Below, piece after piece: positions 1-7,471 of a stretch of DNA of 30,065 bases. Within the stretch, counting starts at the first letter, position 1. Every line of letters begins with the position of its first letter. The stretch is from Pararhodospirillum photometricum DSM 122. Its GTDB lineage: Bacteria > Pseudomonadota > Alphaproteobacteria > Rhodospirillales > Rhodospirillaceae. The notes below the pieces were generated by a model. It saw only the letters and a list, made by a program, of their open reading frames with translations, had not been told where the DNA came from and made no database searches. The DNA lies in NCBI RefSeq assembly GCF_000284415.1, contig NC_017059.1, positions 1,862,428-1,892,492 on the forward strand, in the 5' to 3' direction. The translations under genes and the position numbers were made by a program.

Positions 1-63
1 TGGAGGGGTGGGGGAGGGGCTGTTCTTCGCTAGGGAGGTGCCAGCGTCGGCGACGCGATAGAC

Positions 64-102
64 CGAGGGGTCTGGGGAGGCCGCGCCTCCCCAGCCTTTT
101 TT
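64..102 (+). terminator. Family-1 hairpin repeat, terminator-like on the plus strand
   Basis: A GAGGGGT flank is followed by a perfect 10-bp stem (72-81 with 85-94, loop CGC) and then CC plus six T. Hairpin followed by a T run is the pattern of a rho-independent terminator for transcription coming from the left edge of the window. The HAD gene on the minus strand ends 10 nt to the right, so the element also marks its 3' side, but in that direction no T tract follows the stem. It is one of about twelve related copies in the window. Confidence 0.7.
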
Positions 103-111
103 CTTGCAACC

Positions 112-984
112 TCACCCCCACACAAACGCCGGAATCACCGCCACCGGCCCCGGCCGAACCCCGGCCAACAACGCCGTAATCTTCTCGACCGGGGCCAGAG
201 CGCCATGCTGAACCCCCAAGGCGTCGGCGTTGAGCCCCCCGGCCACGAACACGGCATCAATCCCCGCAGCCGCAGCCCCGGGCAAATCGGTGTGCAGGCC
301 ATCGCCGACCATGGCCACCCGGGCCGCGCCGCCCAGGCGGTCCCGCGCCGCCCAGAACACGGCGGGGTCGGGCTTGCCACGATAGATCACCGACTGGCCC
401 AAGCCCTCGTAGACCCGGGCCAGGGCGCCGGCGCACATGACCCGCCGGCCGGCGCGCATCACGGCAAGGTCGGGGTTGGCGCAGACCATGGGCAGGCCGC
501 GCGCCGCACAGGCCTCCAGCACGGCGCGGTAGGCGTCCTCGGTTTCGTCGAGGGCCACCGGACCGGTGCAGACCACAAAGCTGGCCTCGGCCGGATCGTC
601 GCGGCGGGTAACCCCGGTGCCGGTCAGGATGTCGTGATCGCGCTCGGGGCCGATAAAGACGCAAGCGTCGCCCAGCGCGGCAAAGGCCGGGTCGCGGCGT
701 TCCAGGAGGGCGGCCTGCACCGCATCCCCCGAGGTCAGCACGTTGGTATAGAGGGCGCGGGCGATGCCCATGCCCTCCATGGTCCGCACCACCGACGCCC
801 CCAGGCGAGGGGCGTTGCTTAACAGCACCGTGGGCCGTCCCAAGGCGCGCAGGTGTTCCAGGGTCTCAATGGCGCCGGCGTAGGGCCGTTCGCCATCGTG
901 GACCACCCCCCAGAGGTCGAGCAAAAACCCATCGTACTCCTCTGCCAAGGCGGCCACGCCCGGCAGCACGCGCAAGGCTGTCAT
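112..984 (-). CDS. HAD superfamily class IIA hydrolase (TIGR01459-like)
   Basis: A 290-aa protein that looks like a haloacid-dehalogenase-type phosphatase of subclass IIA, the group including NagD-like sugar or nucleotide phosphatases. The N-terminal motif DLWGVVHDG (residues 23-31) carries the nucleophile Asp and is typical of the TIGR01459 subfamily. LLSNAPR near residue 55 supplies the second HAD motif, and MVGDGLHTDLPGA near residue 225 is the C-terminal metal-binding motif. The length fits the family. The ATG overlaps the pyrD stop by 4 nt, so the two genes are probably translationally coupled and cotranscribed. The substrate cannot be read from the sequence; the pyrD linkage might hint at nucleotide housekeeping, but that is a guess. 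No signal peptide is visible, so it is cytoplasmic. Confidence 0.9.
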   Translation of the reverse strand: MTALRVLPGVAALAEEYDGFLLDLWGVVHDGERPYAGAIETLEHLRALGRPTVLLSNAPRLGASVVRTMEGMGIARALYTNVLTSGDAVQAALLERRDPAFAALGDACVFIGPERDHDILTGTGVTRRDDPAEASFVVCTGPVALDETEDAYRAVLEACAARGLPMVCANPDLAVMRAGRRVMCAGALARVYEGLGQSVIYRGKPDPAVFWAARDRLGGAARVAMVGDGLHTDLPGAAAAGIDAVFVAGGLNADALGVQHGALAPVEKITALLAGVRPGPVAVIPAFVWG

Positions 985-2072
985 CGGTGGTCGGCCCCCA
1001 CGGCCTCGGCGACCGAGGTAAAGCCGTCTTTTTTCAAGCAGTCGATCAGGTCCTCCTTGATCCGGCGCACGAGGCCCGGTCCCTCGTAGATCAGGGCCGA
1101 GTAGACCTGAACCAAGCTGGCTCCGGCCCGCAGGCGGGCATAGGCATCGGCGCCGGTCGTGATGCCGCCCACACCGATCAGGGGCACGCGGCCCTCGGTC
1201 AGGGAGTAGACCCGGCGCAGCACGTCCAGGGCCGAGCGTTGGAGCGGGGCCCCGGACAGGCCGCCCGCCTCACCCTTGAGGGGGCTTTTGAGAAACTCGG
1301 GCCGGGCCAAGGTGGTGTTGGTGCAGATCAGGCCGTCGAGGGGGGCGGGCTCCGTCCCATCGCCCCGGGCCACGGCGGCGATGTCGGCCAGATCGTCGTC
1401 GGTCAGGTCGGGCGCGATCTTGAGCAGCAAGGGCGGCCGCTTGGCCGGATCGGGGCAGGCCAGATCCAGGGCCCGCCGCGCCCGCCCCACCAGAGCCTGC
1501 AAGGGCTCGCGCCCCTGGAGGGCCCGCAGTCCCGGGGTGTTGGGCGAGGACACGTTGATGACGACATAGCCGGCCACGGGCGCGAGGCAGGCCATGCCCC
1601 GCTCATAATCGGCTGCCGCGTCCTCGGTGTCCTTGTTCTTGCCCAGGTTGACACCGACCATCCCAGGCCGGCGCGGCTGGGACAAGCGGGCCCTCAGGCG
1701 CTCGATGCCCTGGTTGTTGAAGCCCATCCGGTTGATGAGGGCCTTGTCCTCGGCGAGGCGAAACAGCCGAGGCGCCGGGTTGCCGGGCTGGGGCCGGGGC
1801 GTAACCGTCCCGACCTCGACGAAGCCAAAGCCCAGGCCAAACAGCGGCCCCACGGCCACGCCATCCTTATCGAAACCGGCAGCCAGCCCGACCGGGTTGG
1901 GGAAGGAGCGCCCCCACACCGTGCTGGCCAGGATCGGGGGATCGCGCCGCGTGTCGCCATTGAGCACGCCGCTTTTCAGCACGGACAAGGCCAGCCCGTG
2001 CGCCTTTTCGGGATCAAGGCGGGAAATCACCGGCCAAGCCAAGCGGTACCACGACGGAAGCCAGGAAGGCAT
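981..2072 (-). CDS. pyrD: Dihydroorotate dehydrogenase (quinone), class 2
   Basis: A 363-aa flavoenzyme that oxidises dihydroorotate to orotate in pyrimidine synthesis and passes electrons to the quinone pool at the inner membrane. Visible class-2 features are the N-terminal amphipathic region (WLPSWYRLAWPVISRLDPEKAH), NPVGLAAGFDKDG near residue 59, the FMN/substrate loop INRMGFNNQG near 113, NVSSPNTPGLR near 173 with the catalytic Ser175 (a Cys in class 1), LLLKIAPDL, ICTNTT, and the C-terminal phosphate-binding GVGGITTGADAYARLRAGASLVQVYS. The start ATG has GGAG upstream. The gene is followed, with a 4-nt overlap, by the HAD hydrolase. A family-1 hairpin repeat lies in the 93-bp gap upstream, separating it from the acyl-CoA ligase on the same strand. 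Confidence 0.96.
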   Translation of the reverse strand: MPSWLPSWYRLAWPVISRLDPEKAHGLALSVLKSGVLNGDTRRDPPILASTVWGRSFPNPVGLAAGFDKDGVAVGPLFGLGFGFVEVGTVTPRPQPGNPAPRLFRLAEDKALINRMGFNNQGIERLRARLSQPRRPGMVGVNLGKNKDTEDAAADYERGMACLAPVAGYVVINVSSPNTPGLRALQGREPLQALVGRARRALDLACPDPAKRPPLLLKIAPDLTDDDLADIAAVARGDGTEPAPLDGLICTNTTLARPEFLKSPLKGEAGGLSGAPLQRSALDVLRRVYSLTEGRVPLIGVGGITTGADAYARLRAGASLVQVYSALIYEGPGLVRRIKEDLIDCLKKDGFTSVAEAVGADHR

Positions 2073-2106
2073 GGAACATCTCCAAACAGATAGGCTCTCA
2101 AAAGAA

Positions 2107-2142
2107 CGAGGGGCCTGGGGAGGCCGCGCCTCCCCAGCCTTC
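2107..2142. repeat. Family-1 hairpin repeat between fadD-like gene and pyrD
   Basis: A GAGGGGC flank, a 10-bp stem (2115-2124 with 2128-2137, loop CGC) and CCTT. No strong T tract follows on either strand. It lies between two minus-strand genes, downstream of the acyl-CoA ligase stop and about 35 nt upstream of the pyrD start. It could attenuate or process a shared transcript. Confidence 0.8.
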
Positions 2143-2165
2143 CCCTGCTTCCCTCAGCGAGGCGC

Positions 2166-3989
2166 TCAGGCCGCCACCGACGCGTTATAGAGGCTGTCGA
2201 TCAGATCGCCATACGTCTCGCGGATGATATGCCGGCGCGCCTTCATGGTCGGCGTCATCTGGGCGTTGTCGATGCTGGGCGGCTCGGGAAGCAAGGCAAA
2301 GCGCCGCACCCGCTCGATGGGGCTGAGGCGGGCGTTGGCCCGGTCCACGGCGCGAGCCAGGGCGAGGCGCAACACCGGATCGTTGGCCGCCAGCGACAGG
2401 TCGTCCGAGCGCCCGGTCTCGCGCGACCAGCGCAGCAAGAACTCGCGATCGGGCACGATCAGGGCGACCAGATGGGGCATGCGATCGCCAAACACCACCA
2501 CTTGGCCGATCTCCGGCTCCAGCGACAAGATGCCCTCAACGCGCTGCGGGCTGATGTTGTCGCCGCCCGAGTTGACGATGATATCCTTCTTGCGGTCGGT
2601 GATGCGGATGTCGCCATCGGCATCGATCTCGCCCACGTCGCCGGTATGGAGCCAGCCCTCGCCGTCCAGGGCATGGGCGGTGGCGTCGGGATCGTTCCAG
2701 TAGCCGTCCATGACCAGGGGGCCGCGCACCAGAAGCTCGCCATCGAGACCAATGCGGACCTCAACATCCTTGAGCGCCGGCCCCACCGACCCGATCTTGA
2801 CGCGGCACGGCAGGTTGCACGACACCACCGGCGCCGCCTCGGTCAGGCCATAGCCCTGAAGCACCGGCACGCCAAGCGCCCGGAAGAACAGGCCAACCTC
2901 GGGGCTCAGCGGGCCGCCGCCCGAGACCATGGCCTTGAGCCGGCCGCCAAAGCGCTGGGACACCTTGCGTCGAACCAGATAATCCAAGGCGCCATCGGTG
3001 ATCCGCTCGCGCCAGGACAGGCCGGCCGGATCTTGCAAGCGCCGGGAGCCCAGCTCGACCGCCTGATAAAACAACTTTGATTTAAAACCGTCTTCTTTTT
3101 CGATCTGGCGCAGCAGCCGGGCGCGCATCATCTCATAGAGACGCGGCACGGCGGTCATGATGGTGGGCCGGGCCTCCAGCATGTTGGCGCTCAGGGTTTC
3201 CACGCCTTCGGCAAAATACACCTCGGCCCCCAGGCAGATCGGGAAAAACAGCCCCGTGGTGTGCTCGTAGGAGTGGGACAGCGGCAAGAACGACAGGAAA
3301 ATTTCGTGCGACAAACCGATGGTCGCCAGAAGATCATGGGCCCCCATGCAGTTATGCAAAATGGCCCGATGGCTCAACATCACCCCCTTGGGCGCGCCAC
3401 CGGTGCCCGAGGTGTGGATGATCACCGCGAGATCATTGGCCCGGATGCGGTGGGCGGTCGAGGGCACCTCGCGCCCTTCACCCTGGGCCAGCAGGGCATT
3501 CCACGACTCAACGGGCACGTGGGCCGGGCGCGGCACGTCGTCGGCCGGATCCATCAGCACGACCAGCGGCGTGCGCCGAGCCCGCGCCGCCGCCGGCAAG
3601 AAGCGCCGGGCGAGCGGGGTCGAGACGATGGCCATGGCGGCCTCGACGTTGTCGAGAATATGCAGGTGATCCGCTTCGGTATTGGTCGCGTAGGCCGGGG
3701 TGGGAATCCCACCGGCGGCCAGGATGGCCAGATCGGCAATGGTCCAGTCCGGCCGGTTCTCCGACGCCAAGACCACCCGATCGCCGGGCTTAAGGCCGTG
3801 GTCGATCAGGGCATTGGCCAGGGCCGCCACCTGGTCGTGCACCGACGCCCAGCTCCATGGCCGGTAAACACCGCCTCGTTTCGACCACAAAAACGGCTTC
3901 TCCTTGAATCGGGCCGCCTGGGCCAGAAACAGGGCGACGAGACTGGTATGGCTTTCCTGGCGGACCACCGCAGTGCATTCCTTGGGCAC
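2166..3989 (-). CDS. Long-chain fatty-acid--CoA ligase / AMP-dependent synthetase
   Basis: A 607-aa ANL-superfamily enzyme that activates a carboxylic acid, probably a long-chain fatty acid, through an acyl-AMP to the CoA thioester. The P-loop-like motif TSGTGGAPKG is at residues 193-202. Further motifs are YGLTEAAPVVSCN (A5), GWLHTGDVGEIDADGDI with ITDRKKDIIVNSGGDNISP (A7/A8 hinge), and the C-terminal catalytic Lys in TPTMKARR. The size and the FAA1-like layout fit FadD/long-chain ligases of the type with N-terminal ALANALIDHGLKPGDRV. The start is GTG at 3989, chosen because AAGGGGGG stands about 9 nt upstream and no better in-frame start exists. It is divergent from pepF across a 117-bp gap. 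Chain-length specificity is not determinable from the sequence. Confidence 0.92.
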   Translation of the reverse strand: MPKECTAVVRQESHTSLVALFLAQAARFKEKPFLWSKRGGVYRPWSWASVHDQVAALANALIDHGLKPGDRVVLASENRPDWTIADLAILAAGGIPTPAYATNTEADHLHILDNVEAAMAIVSTPLARRFLPAAARARRTPLVVLMDPADDVPRPAHVPVESWNALLAQGEGREVPSTAHRIRANDLAVIIHTSGTGGAPKGVMLSHRAILHNCMGAHDLLATIGLSHEIFLSFLPLSHSYEHTTGLFFPICLGAEVYFAEGVETLSANMLEARPTIMTAVPRLYEMMRARLLRQIEKEDGFKSKLFYQAVELGSRRLQDPAGLSWRERITDGALDYLVRRKVSQRFGGRLKAMVSGGGPLSPEVGLFFRALGVPVLQGYGLTEAAPVVSCNLPCRVKIGSVGPALKDVEVRIGLDGELLVRGPLVMDGYWNDPDATAHALDGEGWLHTGDVGEIDADGDIRITDRKKDIIVNSGGDNISPQRVEGILSLEPEIGQVVVFGDRMPHLVALIVPDREFLLRWSRETGRSDDLSLAANDPVLRLALARAVDRANARLSPIERVRRFALLPEPPSIDNAQMTPTMKARRHIIRETYGDLIDSLYNASVAA

Positions 3990-4106
3990 GGTTTTTTTCC
4001 CCCCTTACGAACCTCTTTAAGCATGGACGATAAACCGACTCTTTGCCGTTTCCAAATGCCGCCCCATATTGCAGGGCACCCTTAAACGCCAGAAGAGAGG
4101 CTGTTC
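3990..4106. other. Divergent intergenic region, acyl-CoA ligase / pepF
   Basis: This 117-bp gap must contain the 5' signals of both the minus-strand ligase and the plus-strand peptidase. Ribosome binding sites are visible on both sides (AAGGGGGG before the GTG, GAGAGG before the ATG). I see no convincing -35/-10 pair or operator. Confidence 0.5.
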
Positions 4107-5900
4107 ATGACGCACGGGACCTTGACGGCGCCCGATCCTGCCGCCCTCCCCGCTTGGGATCTCTCGGATCTCTACGACGGACCCGACTCGCCGCGGCTGC
4201 GTGCCGACCTCGACGCGATCGAGCACGACGCCGAGGCCTTCCGCACGCGCTACCTCGGAAAGGTCGGGACCTTGGACGGCGCGGCGCTGGGCGAAGCCGT
4301 GCAGGCCTTTGAAGCCCTTTCGGAACGCCTCTACCGCGTCTTGAGCTACGCCCAACTGCTGCACGCCGGCGACATGACCGATGTCGCCATCGGCCAGTTC
4401 CATCAGGCGATGAGCGAGCGCGGCACGCGGATTTCCAGCTTGATGCTGTTCTTTACCCTGGATCTCAATCTGATCGACGAGGACACCCTGGCCCAGCGCC
4501 TCCAGGACCCAGCCCTGGGACGCTACGCGCCGTGGATTCGGGATCTGCGTTTGTTTCGCGACCATCAGCTCTCCGACGACATGGAGCGCCTGCTGAACGA
4601 GAAGGACGTCGCCGGGCGGTCCGCCTGGATGCGGCTTTTTGACGAAACCATCGCGCACCTTTCCTTTGCCGTGGACGGCGAAACCCTCACCTCGCCTCAG
4701 GCGTTCGACCGCCTGTCCGACCCCGACCGGGAGCGGCGGCGCTCGGCCGCCAAGGCCATCGGGGAAACCCTGGAGGCCCAGCTTCGCCTGTTTTCGCGCA
4801 TCACCAACACGCTTGCCCTCGACAAGCGGGTCGAGGACACGTGGCGTCGGTACCCCCATCCTCTGGCCTCTCGCAACCTCTCCAACAAGGTGGAGGATAC
4901 GGTTGTTGACGCTTTAGTGACAGCGGTTCGTGAAAGTTATCCCGTTCTCTCCCATCGCTACTACCGCTTGAAGGCGAAGTGGTTCGGCGTGGACACCCTG
5001 GACTACTGGGATCGCAACGCCCCGCTCCCCGACAGCGACCAAACACGCTACACCTGGGACGCGGCGCGCGATACCGTCCTGGGCGCCTATGCCGCTTTTT
5101 CGCCCGAATTGGCGGCGCTGGGCCAGCGGTTTTTTGACAACGCCTGGATCGACGCCGGCGTGCGTCCGGGCAAGGCTCCCGGCGCCTTCGCCCATCCCAC
5201 CGTGCCCTCGGCCCATCCTTACTTGCTGGTCAACTTCATGGGCAGCACTCGCGATGTCATGACCCTGGCCCATGAACTGGGCCACGGCGTGCATCAGCTG
5301 CTGGCCGCCAAGCAAGGCACCTTGCTGTCCGACACCCCCTTGACCCTGGCCGAGACGGCCTCGGTGTTCGGCGAAATGCTGACCTTCCGCGCTCTGCTCG
5401 ACGGCACCACCGACCCGCGTCGTCGGCGCATCATGCTCGCCTCCAAGGTCGAGGACATGATCAACACCGTGGTGCGGCAAATCGCCTTTCACACCTTTGA
5501 AGAAAAAGTGCACCACGAACGCCAGGACGGCGAATTGTCGCCCGAGCGGTTGTGCGAAATCTGGCTCGACGTGCAAAAGGAAAGCCTCGGCCCCGCCTTC
5601 CGCTTCGACCCAGAGTACCGTGTTTATTGGTCGTATATCCCCCACTTCATCCATTCGCCGTTCTACGTCTACGCGTATGCGTTTGGGGATTGCTTGGTCA
5701 ACGCCCTGTACGCCACCTATCAAAAGGGCGACGTGCCGGACTTCCAGGCTAAGTACCTCGACATGCTCTCGGCCGGCGGCACCTTGCGCCACCGCGAGCT
5801 GCTCGCCCCCTTCGGGCTCGACGCCAGCGACCCCGCGTTCTGGCGCCGCGGCCTTGGCGTGCTCCAGGGCTTTATCGACGAGCTCGAACAGGAGGGATAA
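4107..5900 (+). CDS. pepF: Oligoendopeptidase F, peptidase family M3
   Basis: A 597-aa cytoplasmic zinc metallopeptidase expected to cleave short oligopeptides. The zinc motif HELGH is at about residues 389-393, preceded by NFMGSTRDVMTLA. The third ligand Glu is about 27 residues later in LTLAETASVFGE, as in the M3 family. C-terminal motifs include WSYIPHFIHSPFYVYAYAFGDCLVNALY, which forms part of the substrate pocket in the PepF clade. The length is normal. The ATG is preceded by GAGAGG at good spacing and there is no signal peptide. The last kilobase is overlapped on the opposite strand by the open extension of cobU. A hairpin plus T-rich tail at 5957-5998 probably ends its transcript. Confidence 0.94.
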   Translation: MTHGTLTAPDPAALPAWDLSDLYDGPDSPRLRADLDAIEHDAEAFRTRYLGKVGTLDGAALGEAVQAFEALSERLYRVLSYAQLLHAGDMTDVAIGQFHQAMSERGTRISSLMLFFTLDLNLIDEDTLAQRLQDPALGRYAPWIRDLRLFRDHQLSDDMERLLNEKDVAGRSAWMRLFDETIAHLSFAVDGETLTSPQAFDRLSDPDRERRRSAAKAIGETLEAQLRLFSRITNTLALDKRVEDTWRRYPHPLASRNLSNKVEDTVVDALVTAVRESYPVLSHRYYRLKAKWFGVDTLDYWDRNAPLPDSDQTRYTWDAARDTVLGAYAAFSPELAALGQRFFDNAWIDAGVRPGKAPGAFAHPTVPSAHPYLLVNFMGSTRDVMTLAHELGHGVHQLLAAKQGTLLSDTPLTLAETASVFGEMLTFRALLDGTTDPRRRRIMLASKVEDMINTVVRQIAFHTFEEKVHHERQDGELSPERLCEIWLDVQKESLGPAFRFDPEYRVYWSYIPHFIHSPFYVYAYAFGDCLVNALYATYQKGDVPDFQAKYLDMLSAGGTLRHRELLAPFGLDASDPAFWRRGLGVLQGFIDELEQEG

Positions 5901-6779
5901 GACCGCGAGGGGGGCGCTTCGCTTCGGCGATGCGGGGCTGCCGCCCCGGGCCCCGCCTGGAGGCTGACGCCTCCAGACCTCCGCTTTCTTTTTATTAATT
6001 GGCCCCCTTCCCCTCCCCTCTCTGAAAAGCGTGCTTTTCAGAGAGGGGGAGGGGAAGGGGGCCAGTGAACAGAAGAAAAAGGGGTCTGGGCATCGCCCCA
6101 GGTGGGGCCCGGGCGACAGCCCCGCGTTACCCCGGGCCGACGCGCCTCCCCAGCCTTCCTTAAGCACAAGGGGCAACCCGGCCACGCATAAGATCACCCG
6201 CCCCGCCCGCTGGGCGAGGCGCTGGTTGACGAGGCCCAGGCCATCGCGAAACGCACGACTGAGCGGCGCCATAGGCACAATGCCCAGGCCCACCTCGCCC
6301 GAGACCAGAACGACCGGCGCCTGGGCAGCGGCCAGCGCGGCATCAAGGGCCGCCAGGGCCGGGGCGACGACCGCCTCGGCCCGCCGTGCGCCCTCGGCTT
6401 CCTCGCGGGGGGAGGGCGGCTGGTCGCGCTGGGCCCAGTCGGGGTCGGCGGCGGCCATCATCAGGGAACTGAGCCACAAGATCAGGCAATCGACGAGCAC
6501 GGGCCGCGTTGGATCCTGGGCATGGGTGCGCAGGGCCTCGGCCAGTCCGGCGCCGGCTTCCACCGTGGTCCACGCCGGACCGCGCCGGGCGCGATGGGTG
6601 GCGATGCGCGCCGCCATTTCGGGATCGGATCCGTCAGGGGCCGGGGCGGTGGCCAGATACAGGGGCTGAGGGCCGGCGGCCAGGGTCAGGCGTTCGGCCA
6701 AGGCGCTCTTGCCCGAGCGCGCCCCGCCCAGGACCAGGGAAAGGCGCGGCCCCGGGCGATCGGGGTCGAAAGACGTCAT
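4914..6779 (-). CDS. cobU: Bifunctional adenosylcobinamide kinase / adenosylcobinamide-phosphate guanylyltransferase with lost stop codon
   Basis: The recognisable enzyme occupies 6160-6779, about 207 residues. It phosphorylates adenosylcobinamide and then transfers GMP, giving adenosylcobinamide-GDP for CobS. The P-loop GGARSGKS is at residues 18-25. ATHRARRGPAW carries the His expected to receive GMP, followed by LVDCLILWLSSLM and SGEVGLGIVPMAPLSRAFRD. CobU proteins normally end just after CVAGLPLVLK. Here no stop follows: the frame runs through a family-1 fragment, an inverted family-2 repeat and the 63-nt palindrome, then about 990 nt antisense to pepF, to a stop at 4914 (621 codons in all). 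The tail has no recognisable domain. The ATG at 6779 overlaps the cobC stop (ATGA); an upstream ATG at 6800 is less likely. The repeats probably removed the stop. The call as CobU is secure; the true C-terminus is not. Confidence 0.75.
   Translation of the reverse strand: MTSFDPDRPGPRLSLVLGGARSGKSALAERLTLAAGPQPLYLATAPAPDGSDPEMAARIATHRARRGPAWTTVEAGAGLAEALRTHAQDPTRPVLVDCLILWLSSLMMAAADPDWAQRDQPPSPREEAEGARRAEAVVAPALAALDAALAAAQAPVVLVSGEVGLGIVPMAPLSRAFRDGLGLVNQRLAQRAGRVILCVAGLPLVLKEGWGGASARGNAGLSPGPHLGRCPDPFFFCSLAPFPSPSLKSTLFREGRGRGPINKKKAEVWRRQPPGGARGGSPASPKRSAPLAVLSLLFELVDKALEHAKAAAPERGVAGVEPEGGEQLAVAQGAAGREHVEVLSLEVRHVALLIGGVQGVDQAIPKRIRVDVERRMDEVGDIRPINTVLWVEAEGGAEAFLLHVEPDFAQPLGRQFAVLAFVVHFFFKGVKGDLPHHGVDHVLDLGGEHDAPTTRVGGAVEQSAEGQHFAEHRGRLGQGQGGVGQQGALLGGQQLMHAVAQFMGQGHDIASAAHEVDQQVRMGRGHGGMGEGAGSLARTHAGVDPGVVKKPLAQRRQFGRKSGIGAQDGIARRVPGVACLVAVGERGVAIPVVQGVHAEPLRLQAVVAMGENGITFTNRCH
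5932..5998 (+). terminator. Family-2 repeat acting as probable pepF terminator
   Basis: GCGGGGCTGCCGCCCCGG followed by CCCCGC gives one stem (5932-5938 with 5950-5956). Immediately after comes CTGGAGGC-TGAC-GCCTCCAG (5957-5964 with 5969-5976) and then a pyrimidine-rich stretch ending in CTTTCTTTTTATT. The second hairpin differs from other family-2 copies, which carry CTGGGGC-GAT-GCCCCAG, but its pairing is preserved. This suggests selection on structure rather than on sequence. It lies 31 nt after the pepF stop. Confidence 0.6.
6001..6063. repeat. Long near-perfect palindrome, 30-bp arms
   Basis: Left arm 6001-6030 and right arm 6033-6063 pair along their whole length with one extra G in the right arm and a 2-nt loop (GT). 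The outer part is a pyrimidine/purine tract (GGCCCCCTTCCCCTCCCC and its complement); the inner part is CTCTGAAAAGC with GCTTTTCAGAG. It sits exactly between two inverted family-2 repeats. No coding role is apparent, although the cobU reading frame on the minus strand stays open through it. Confidence 0.85.
6081..6132 (-). repeat. Family-2 repeat, inverted copy
   Basis: Read on the minus strand this starts GGGGTAACGCGGGGCTG and continues through GGGCCCCACCTGGGGCGATG to CCCAGACCCC. It is the same element as at 23941-23993. It is inverted relative to the copy at 5932-5985, and the two flank the 63-nt palindrome. One C is missing in the second hairpin compared with the 23941 copy. A right-half fragment of a family-1 element (6139-6159) adjoins it on the cobU side. 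Confidence 0.75.
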
Positions 6780-7471
6780 GGAATAGTCTCGTTCACGCAC
6801 TGGACGCTCCAGCCGCGCGGCGGGCCGGCGTGGCGGTCGATGCGGGTCAGCGACAGGGGATCGATGCCCAGGCGCAAGGCGGCGGCGGGGCTGAGATCCA
6901 GGGCCTGGGCCACGGCGGCGCGGATGGGGCCGGCATGGCCGACCACGACCACGTCGCCGCCATCCATGCGCTCGCTCCAGGTTTCGACGACGTGGGCGAC
7001 CCGAGCCATGACCTGGGCGAAGCTCTCGCCTTCCGGGGGCGCCTCGCGGGCTGGGTCGGACCAGAAGGTGGTGACCGCCGGGTCGGGGGGCTCGCGGGTC
7101 ATCAGCTCGGTCCAGGCGTGGCCCTCCCAGGTACCGAAGTCTTGTTCGCGCAGGTCGTCTTCCTCTTCGGCCGGCTGGAGCAAGGCGCCGGCGTTTTCCA
7201 GGGCCTGGGCGGTCTGGCGGGCGCGCAGGAGCGGGCTGACCAGCAAGGTGGCGCCCGGCGGCAGGCGATCGGCCAGGATGATCAAGGCATCAAGGTCCGA
7301 GGTATCGCACGCCACATCCGAGCGCCCGAGGATGCGTCCCTTGAGGCCCGGCACCGGACCATGGCGGACCCACCACCAGCGGGTGATCCCGGGGGGCGCC
7401 GGGGCCTGGGCCGAGCCCGGCGCCTCGGCGGCCTTGGCGGGCCGCAAGGGGAGCACCCCTTTGGGGGTCAC
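6776..7471 (-). CDS. cobC: Histidine phosphatase family protein, probable alpha-ribazole phosphatase
   Basis: A 231-aa member of the phosphoglycerate-mutase-like branch. The RHG motif (WWWVRHGPVPG, catalytic His37) and the second His in VVVVGHAGPIRAAVAQAL are both present, with LVSPLLRARQTAQAL in between. Its place between cobS and cobU, overlapping each by 4 nt, makes alpha-ribazole-5'-phosphate dephosphorylation in nucleotide-loop assembly the best guess; the family alone would not settle the substrate. The start is GTG at 7471, overlapping the cobS TGA. The first 30 residues (Pro/Ala-rich) are longer than usual, so translation could begin further in. No membrane segment is visible. Confidence 0.85.
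   Translation of the reverse strand: MTPKGVLPLRPAKAAEAPGSAQAPAPPGITRWWWVRHGPVPGLKGRILGRSDVACDTSDLDALIILADRLPPGATLLVSPLLRARQTAQALENAGALLQPAEEEDDLREQDFGTWEGHAWTELMTREPPDPAVTTFWSDPAREAPPEGESFAQVMARVAHVVETWSERMDGGDVVVVGHAGPIRAAVAQALDLSPAAALRLGIDPLSLTRIDRHAGPPRGWSVQCVNETIP

Noticed and set aside
2..61. Open frame ending in TAG just before the first hairpin, possibly the C-terminus of an upstream plus-strand gene (ending EVPASATR).
   Set aside because: Only twenty codons are visible and they match no family I know; the first 20 nt themselves resemble a worn repeat flank. The terminator after it is suggestive but not enough for a gene call.
4914..5900. The part of the cobU frame opposite pepF as a real second domain.
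   Set aside because: It is antisense to strongly conserved PepF sequence, has the composition of a shadow frame and no recognisable fold; it is open only because the cobU stop is missing.
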